This document shows, in pieces, positions 60,286 to 64,000 of a stretch of 64,000 bases of DNA; position 1 is the first letter of the stretch; the number at the start of each line of letters is the position of its first letter. A model generated the notes under the pieces. The model ran no database searches. It saw only the letters and a program-made list of their open reading frames with translations, and was not told the DNA's origin. This stretch comes from Streptomyces sp. H39-S7 (GTDB lineage: Bacteria; Actinomycetota; Actinomycetes; Streptomycetales; Streptomycetaceae), in contig NZ_JAPVLU010000013.1 in the NCBI RefSeq assembly GCF_027158205.1, positions 124,001 through 188,000 on the forward strand, given 5' to 3'. A program made the position numbers and the translations under genes.

Positions 60286-61587
60286 GTGACCACCCCAACA
60301 CCTGCCCCGACCGCCCGTGTCCTCGCCGTCATCCCCGCCCGGGGCGGCTCCAAGGGCGTGCCGGGCAAGAACCTCACGCCCGTGGGCGGCGTCCCGCTGG
60401 TGACCCGGGCGGTCCAGGCATGTCTGGCGGCACGGCTGGTGACCGCGGTGGCCGTGTCCACCGACGACCCCGCCATCGCCGAGGCGGCGCGTGCCGCCGG
60501 CGCCGAAGTCGTCCTGCGGCCCGCGGACATCGCGGGCGACACGGCGACCAGCGAGGCCGCGGTCCTGCACGCGATGGACGCCTACGAGGCGATGCGCGGC
60601 GGGGTTGGCGGTGCCGGCAGCGGCGGTATTGATGTGGTGCTGCTCGTACAGTGCACCAGCCCCTTCCTCACCGGCGAGGAGGTCGACGGCGTGGCCGCCG
60701 CCGTCATCGAGGGCGGCGCCGACACCGCGCACACCGTCGCCCCCTTCCACGGCTTCGTCTGGCGCGACGGCGACGGCGACGACGACGGCGGCGGTCACGG
60801 CGTCAACCACGACAAGGCCACCCGCCCGCGCCGCCAGGACCGCCCGCAGGACCTGCTGGAGACCGGCGCCGCCTACGCCATGCGCGCCCCCGGCTTCCGC
60901 GCCGCGGGCCACCGGTTCTTCGGCCGCACCGCGCTGGTGCGCACCGATCCGGCCCGCGTCCTGGAGATCGACGAGCCGGACGACCTCGTCCGCGCCCGCG
61001 CGCTCGCGCCGCTCCTCGACACCGGCTCCACCCCCACCCTCGACGACATCGACGCGGTGGTACTCGACTTCGACGGCACCCAGACCGACGACACGGTGCT
61101 GGTCGACGCGCAAGGACGGGAGACCGTCGCGGTGCACCGCGGCGACGGGCTCGGCATCGCGGCCCTGCGCCGCGCCGGGCTGCCCGTACTGATCCGGTCC
61201 TCGGAGACCAACCCGGTCGTCGCGGCACGGGCCAGGAAGCTCCAGGTGCCCGTGCTCCACGGCATCGTCCGCAAGGACCACGCCCTCAAGCAGTGGTGCG
61301 AGGAGCAGGGGATCGCCCCCGAGCGGGTGCTGTACGTCGGCAACGACGTGAACGACCTTCCCTGCTTCGCGCTCGCCGGCTGGCCCGTCGCCGTGGCCAA
61401 CGCCCACGACGTCGTCCGGGCCTCGGCCCGCTCCATCACCTCCACCCCCGGCGGCCGCGGCGCGATCCGCGAGATCGCCGGGTGGATCCTCGGGCCCTCC
61501 CTGGCCACCCCTCTCACCGACCCCCCTCTACGCACCCTCGCAGCAGTCCCCACAGCACCTCTTTCTGCAAAGGAACCCTCCCAGTGA
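60286..61587 (+). CDS. CMP-nonulosonate cytidylyltransferase fused to KdsC-type HAD phosphatase
   Basis: 433 residues in two domains. The NeuA-like domain (about 10-235) carries V-I-P-A-R-G-G-S-K-G-V-P-G-K-N (CTP loop) and L-V-Q-C-T-S-P-F. A KdsC/HAD phosphatase follows (about 257-410) with V-V-L-D-F-D-G-T-Q-T-D-D, S-S-E-T-N and V-G-N-D-V-N-D-L. It would activate a sialic- or Kdn-type sugar as the CMP form and dephosphorylate the 9-phosphate precursor. Between the domains lies a Gly/Asp-rich loop. The start is uncertain: GTG 60286 (GGAG 5 nt before) or GTG 60259 overlapping the previous stop. Confidence 0.9.
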   Translation: MTTPTPAPTARVLAVIPARGGSKGVPGKNLTPVGGVPLVTRAVQACLAARLVTAVAVSTDDPAIAEAARAAGAEVVLRPADIAGDTATSEAAVLHAMDAYEAMRGGVGGAGSGGIDVVLLVQCTSPFLTGEEVDGVAAAVIEGGADTAHTVAPFHGFVWRDGDGDDDGGGHGVNHDKATRPRRQDRPQDLLETGAAYAMRAPGFRAAGHRFFGRTALVRTDPARVLEIDEPDDLVRARALAPLLDTGSTPTLDDIDAVVLDFDGTQTDDTVLVDAQGRETVAVHRGDGLGIAALRRAGLPVLIRSSETNPVVAARARKLQVPVLHGIVRKDHALKQWCEEQGIAPERVLYVGNDVNDLPCFALAGWPVAVANAHDVVRASARSITSTPGGRGAIREIAGWILGPSLATPLTDPPLRTLAAVPTAPLSAKEPSQ

Positions 61588-62534
61588 CCAGCACCCCCTT
61601 GACCCCGAAGAACCTGCGCCCGGTCGGCTCCCGCTTCATCGGCACCGGCCAGCCCGTCTACGTCACCGGCGAGATCGGCATCAACCACAACGGTGACCTG
61701 GAGAACGCCTTCGCGCTCATCGACGCCGCGGTCGCGGCCGGCTGCGACGCGGTGAAGTTCCAGAAGCGCACCCCGGAGGTCTGCACCCCGCGCGACCAGT
61801 GGGAGATCGAGCGCGACACCCCCTGGGGCCGCATGACGTACATCGACTACCGGCACCGCGTCGAGTTCGACGAGAACGACTACAACGCCATCTCCGACTA
61901 CTGCCGCAAGCGCGGCATCGACTGGTTCGCGTCGCCGTGGGACGTCGAGTCCGTCGCGTTCCTGGAGAAGTTCGACCTCCCGGCCCACAAGGTCGCCTCC
62001 GCCTGTCTCACCGACGACGACCTGCTGCGCGCGCTGCGCGCCACCGGCCGGACGATCATCCTCTCCACCGGCATGTCCACCCCGAAGCAGATCCGGCACG
62101 CGGTCGAGGTGCTCGGCAGCGACAACATCGTGATGTGCCACGCCACTTCGACGTACCCGGCCAAGCACGAAGAGCTCAACCTCCGCATGATCAACACCCT
62201 GCAGGCCGAGTACCCGAACGTGCCCGTCGGCTACTCCGGCCACGAGGTCGGCCTCCAGACGACGCTGGCCGCCGTCGCGCTCGGCGCGGTCTTCATCGAG
62301 CGCCACATCACCCTCGACCGCGCCATGTGGGGCTCCGACCAGGCCGCCTCCGTCGAGTCCCAGGGCCTGGAGCGCCTCGTCCGCGACATCCGCATCATCG
62401 AGACCTCCCTCGGTGACGGCGTCAAGAAGGTCTACGAGGGCGAGCTCGGCCCGATGAAGAAGCTCCGCCGCGTACCCGGCGTCGTCGCCGAGGCCGAGGC
62501 GTCCGACGCGGAACGCGCCACCGCCTCCGTCTGA
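61584..62534 (+). CDS. N-acetylneuraminate/Kdn synthase family protein (NeuB-like)
   Basis: 316 residues. TIM-barrel condensing PEP with a hexose or mannosamine-type precursor: Y-V-T-G-E-I-G-I-N-H-N-G-D-L (start), A-V-K-F-Q-K-R, I-L-S-T-G-M-S, Y-P-A-K-H-E-E-L-N-L and G-Y-S-G-H-E are present. The C-terminal SAF antifreeze-like domain of about 60 residues usual in NeuB (345-350 residues) is missing; the protein ends shortly after the barrel. The GTG overlaps the upstream stop by 4 nt with AGGAA 10 nt before. It supplies the nonulosonic acid for the NeuA fusion. Confidence 0.93.
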   Translation: MTSTPLTPKNLRPVGSRFIGTGQPVYVTGEIGINHNGDLENAFALIDAAVAAGCDAVKFQKRTPEVCTPRDQWEIERDTPWGRMTYIDYRHRVEFDENDYNAISDYCRKRGIDWFASPWDVESVAFLEKFDLPAHKVASACLTDDDLLRALRATGRTIILSTGMSTPKQIRHAVEVLGSDNIVMCHATSTYPAKHEELNLRMINTLQAEYPNVPVGYSGHEVGLQTTLAAVALGAVFIERHITLDRAMWGSDQAASVESQGLERLVRDIRIIETSLGDGVKKVYEGELGPMKKLRRVPGVVAEAEASDAERATASV

Positions 62535-62631
62535 CGCACCGCGCAACCGGGTTCCCAGCAGCAGCCCCCGGCCCGAGGGCACAGCGCACCACGCGACCCA
62601 GACGACCCAGGCGAACACGAGGAGTACCGGG

Positions 62632-63747
62632 ATGACCACGCCCGCCACCGGCCGGGGACCGCTCGCACTGGTCGAGTCCCCTGTCCAGCTCCTCAACGTC
62701 CTGGAGTGGTCGCACGTACACCCCCCGACCGCGGCCGCCGCGGCGCGTCCCGGGGCGGCTCCGGCCGCCCCGGGCGGCGGCCCGGTCACCGAACCGCTCA
62801 CCGTCGTGGTGCTCTCGCCCCGCGACCCGATGAGCCGCGGGCAACTGCGCCGGATGGCGGAACTGGCCCGGGACGACGGCGTTTCCGTCCGCTGGTTCGA
62901 GGCCCGCTCCAACCGCCTCGGCCTGCTGCGCACCGCCCTGACCCTGGCGCCGCTGCTGCTGCGCGTGCGGCATCTGGTCATCGGCGATCCGTTCTCCCGG
63001 CTGGTGCAGGTGCTGCTGCCGCTGTGCCGGGCCCGGGAGATCACCGTCGTGGACGACGGCACCGCCACCATGGAGTTCACCGAGATCCTGGGCAGCGGCG
63101 GCCGTCTGGTGCGCTGGCACCGCGCGGGCCGGCGCTCGCCCGTCGACGCGGCCTTCGCCGTCTTCGCCTCGGCCGCCCGCCGCCGGCTGACCCCCGGCCG
63201 CCGCCGTACCGTCGAACTCTTCAGCGCGATGCCCGCGACGCCGCCGGCCGGGATGGTGCTGCGCGCCAACCGGTTCGCGTGGACGCGGTCGCGCTTCGGT
63301 CCGCCGCGCATCAGCGCCGGTACCGACATCATCGGCACGTCCCTCGTCGAGACCGGAGTCGTCGACCTCGACCGGTACCTCGCGGCCGTCGCCTCCCTCG
63401 CCGAGACCCACGGCGCCACCCGCTACTTCGCACACCGCCGCGAGGACACGGCCAAGCTGCACCGGCTCGCCGCCGAGACCGGGCTGGAGATCGTCCGCCC
63501 CGACCTGCCGCTGGAACTCGTCGCCCGCCGGGGACCGATCGGCCACACCGTGGTCAGCTTCCCCTCCACGGTCGTCCACACGCTGCCGCTCGCGCTGGCC
63601 GGGACGGGGGTGAAGGTCGTCGTCCGCGACATCGAGGACGCCTGGCTCACCCACACCGCCTCCCCGCGCGCGCAGGGCTTCCTCTCCGGCATCACCGGCA
63701 CGGCCAGAGACCTGCACGGCCTGACCTCGGCGACAGCGACGGTGTGA
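62632..63747 (+). CDS. polysialyltransferase-like glycosyltransferase
   Basis: 371 residues. The N-terminal L-A-L-V-E-S-P-V-Q-L-L-N-V-L-E and the middle H-L-V-I-G-D-P-F-S-R-L and V-V-D-D-G-T-A-T-M-E are typical of GT52-type sialyl/polysialyltransferases. The late S-F-P-S-T-V-V-H-T-L also fits. It may start or extend the nonulosonic-acid chain, with the second polysialyltransferase-like protein at 56.4-57.8 kb. The ATG has AGGAG 8 nt upstream. The gene ends in a 40-bp repeat that includes its stop. Confidence 0.8.
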   Translation: MTTPATGRGPLALVESPVQLLNVLEWSHVHPPTAAAAARPGAAPAAPGGGPVTEPLTVVVLSPRDPMSRGQLRRMAELARDDGVSVRWFEARSNRLGLLRTALTLAPLLLRVRHLVIGDPFSRLVQVLLPLCRAREITVVDDGTATMEFTEILGSGGRLVRWHRAGRRSPVDAAFAVFASAARRRLTPGRRRTVELFSAMPATPPAGMVLRANRFAWTRSRFGPPRISAGTDIIGTSLVETGVVDLDRYLAAVASLAETHGATRYFAHRREDTAKLHRLAAETGLEIVRPDLPLELVARRGPIGHTVVSFPSTVVHTLPLALAGTGVKVVVRDIEDAWLTHTASPRAQGFLSGITGTARDLHGLTSATATV

Positions 63748-63820
63748 CGCGGGCTTCCACGACGGCGTGATGCCGGTGACGGTGTGACGCGGGCTGCCGC
63801 AACGGCGTGATGTCGGCCAC
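63741..63820 (+). repeat. 40-bp tandem duplication at the end of the last gene
   Basis: Two adjacent 40-bp units (63741-63780, 63781-63820), 34 of 40 identical, both beginning GGTGTGACGCGGGCT. Unit 1 contains the stop codon of the gene; unit 2 is downstream. A fragment CGACGGCGTG (near 63834) suggests a decayed third unit. Confidence 0.75.
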
Positions 63821-64000
63821 AACCCGCTGTCCGCGACGGCGTGGGACGCGCGGCGGCGAGCACCGATCGGCGTCCGGACTTCCACCGCCGCCCGCCCCGC
63901 GGAACGCCGAGGTCCCGGCGGTTCCCCCGGTTCGCGGCCGTTCGCGCCCGCCGGCCGCGCGACCCCCGCGGTTCGAGCGGGCCGCGACGCCCGGCCCCTA
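63821..64000. other. no gene supported
   Basis: A GC-rich stretch after the tandem repeat with no frame showing protein-like features, no clear terminator and no promoter. The next gene presumably starts outside the window. Confidence 0.5.

Noticed and set aside
55254..63747. Calling the nonulosonic-acid cluster an undescribed system
   Set aside because: A similar locus for teichulosonic acid is, as I recall, known in S. coelicolor; only the fusion and the missing SAF domain are noted as unusual.

Overview
The window is a high-GC, gene-dense actinobacterial chromosome segment. It has GTG/ATG starts, four-base stop/start overlaps, and codons ending in G or C. The gene order closely resembles my memory of the Streptomyces coelicolor core around SCO4812-SCO4882 (purN-purH, folD, mdh, trpS, sdhCDAB, then a nonulosonic-acid wall-polymer cluster). 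I take the host to be a Streptomyces or close relative. No rRNA, tRNA, CRISPR, insertion sequence or prophage was seen. The segment is chromosomal core with accessory genes between the core blocks.

Layout. 1-8.3 kb: start of a divergent gene leaving the window, DUF6350 membrane protein, Pro-rich membrane protein, purN-purH, RDD protein, folD-DUF3017, mdh. 8.4-11.6 kb: three adjacent genes of unknown function; the first two share an unusual Gly/Ala-rich motif (I-G-x-M-S-G-G-A). 11.6-17.8 kb: a frameshifted MocR regulator divergent from an AhpD-like gene, a shortened DMT-like transporter, rocD, trpS and a LigT-like protein. 17.8-23.1 kb: decaprenylphosphoryl-pentose genes (dprE2, dprE1, PAP2 phosphatase, UbiA-type transferase, GtrA) and a YihY/BrkB protein. 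23.1-36.1 kb: D,D-carboxypeptidase, SCO4848-like protein, phosphoesterase, an operon with a TetR regulator and paired operators, an MMPL exporter with a carboxypeptidase-regulatory-like tail, a two-component system, an MFS/MarR pair and a CMD-domain protein. 36.3-43.8 kb: secreted M4 protease, HTH-like regulator, sdhCDAB and a uraD-like gene lacking a normal start codon. 44-55.2 kb: GH20 hexosaminidase, DUF4253, sigma factor plus membrane partner, HEAT-repeat protein, L,D-transpeptidase lipoprotein, mutase large subunit, a 43-residue membrane peptide and a flavin monooxygenase. 55.3-63.7 kb: wall-glycopolymer cluster (acyltransferase, two polysialyltransferase-like proteins, GT2, DUF6716, CMP-nonulosonate synthetase fused to a HAD phosphatase, NeuB).

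How they work together. purN/purH and folD form a one-carbon and purine block. mdh and sdhCDAB belong to the TCA cycle. The dprE/UbiA/PAP2/GtrA block should make and flip a decaprenyl-phosphate pentose donor. With the NeuA/NeuB/polysialyltransferase cluster, the carboxypeptidase and the L,D-transpeptidase, much of the window serves envelope building. Strong inverted repeats lie at many convergent gene ends. Several starts sit 6-7 nt after a TAGCGT -10 box, suggesting leaderless transcripts.

Most interesting items: the motif-sharing membrane/soluble pair at 8.4-10.6 kb, the 7-bp duplication that breaks the MocR gene, the paired TTGAACGTGTTCAA operators, the nested palindrome between the MFS and MarR genes, and the uraD gene with a probable CTG start.
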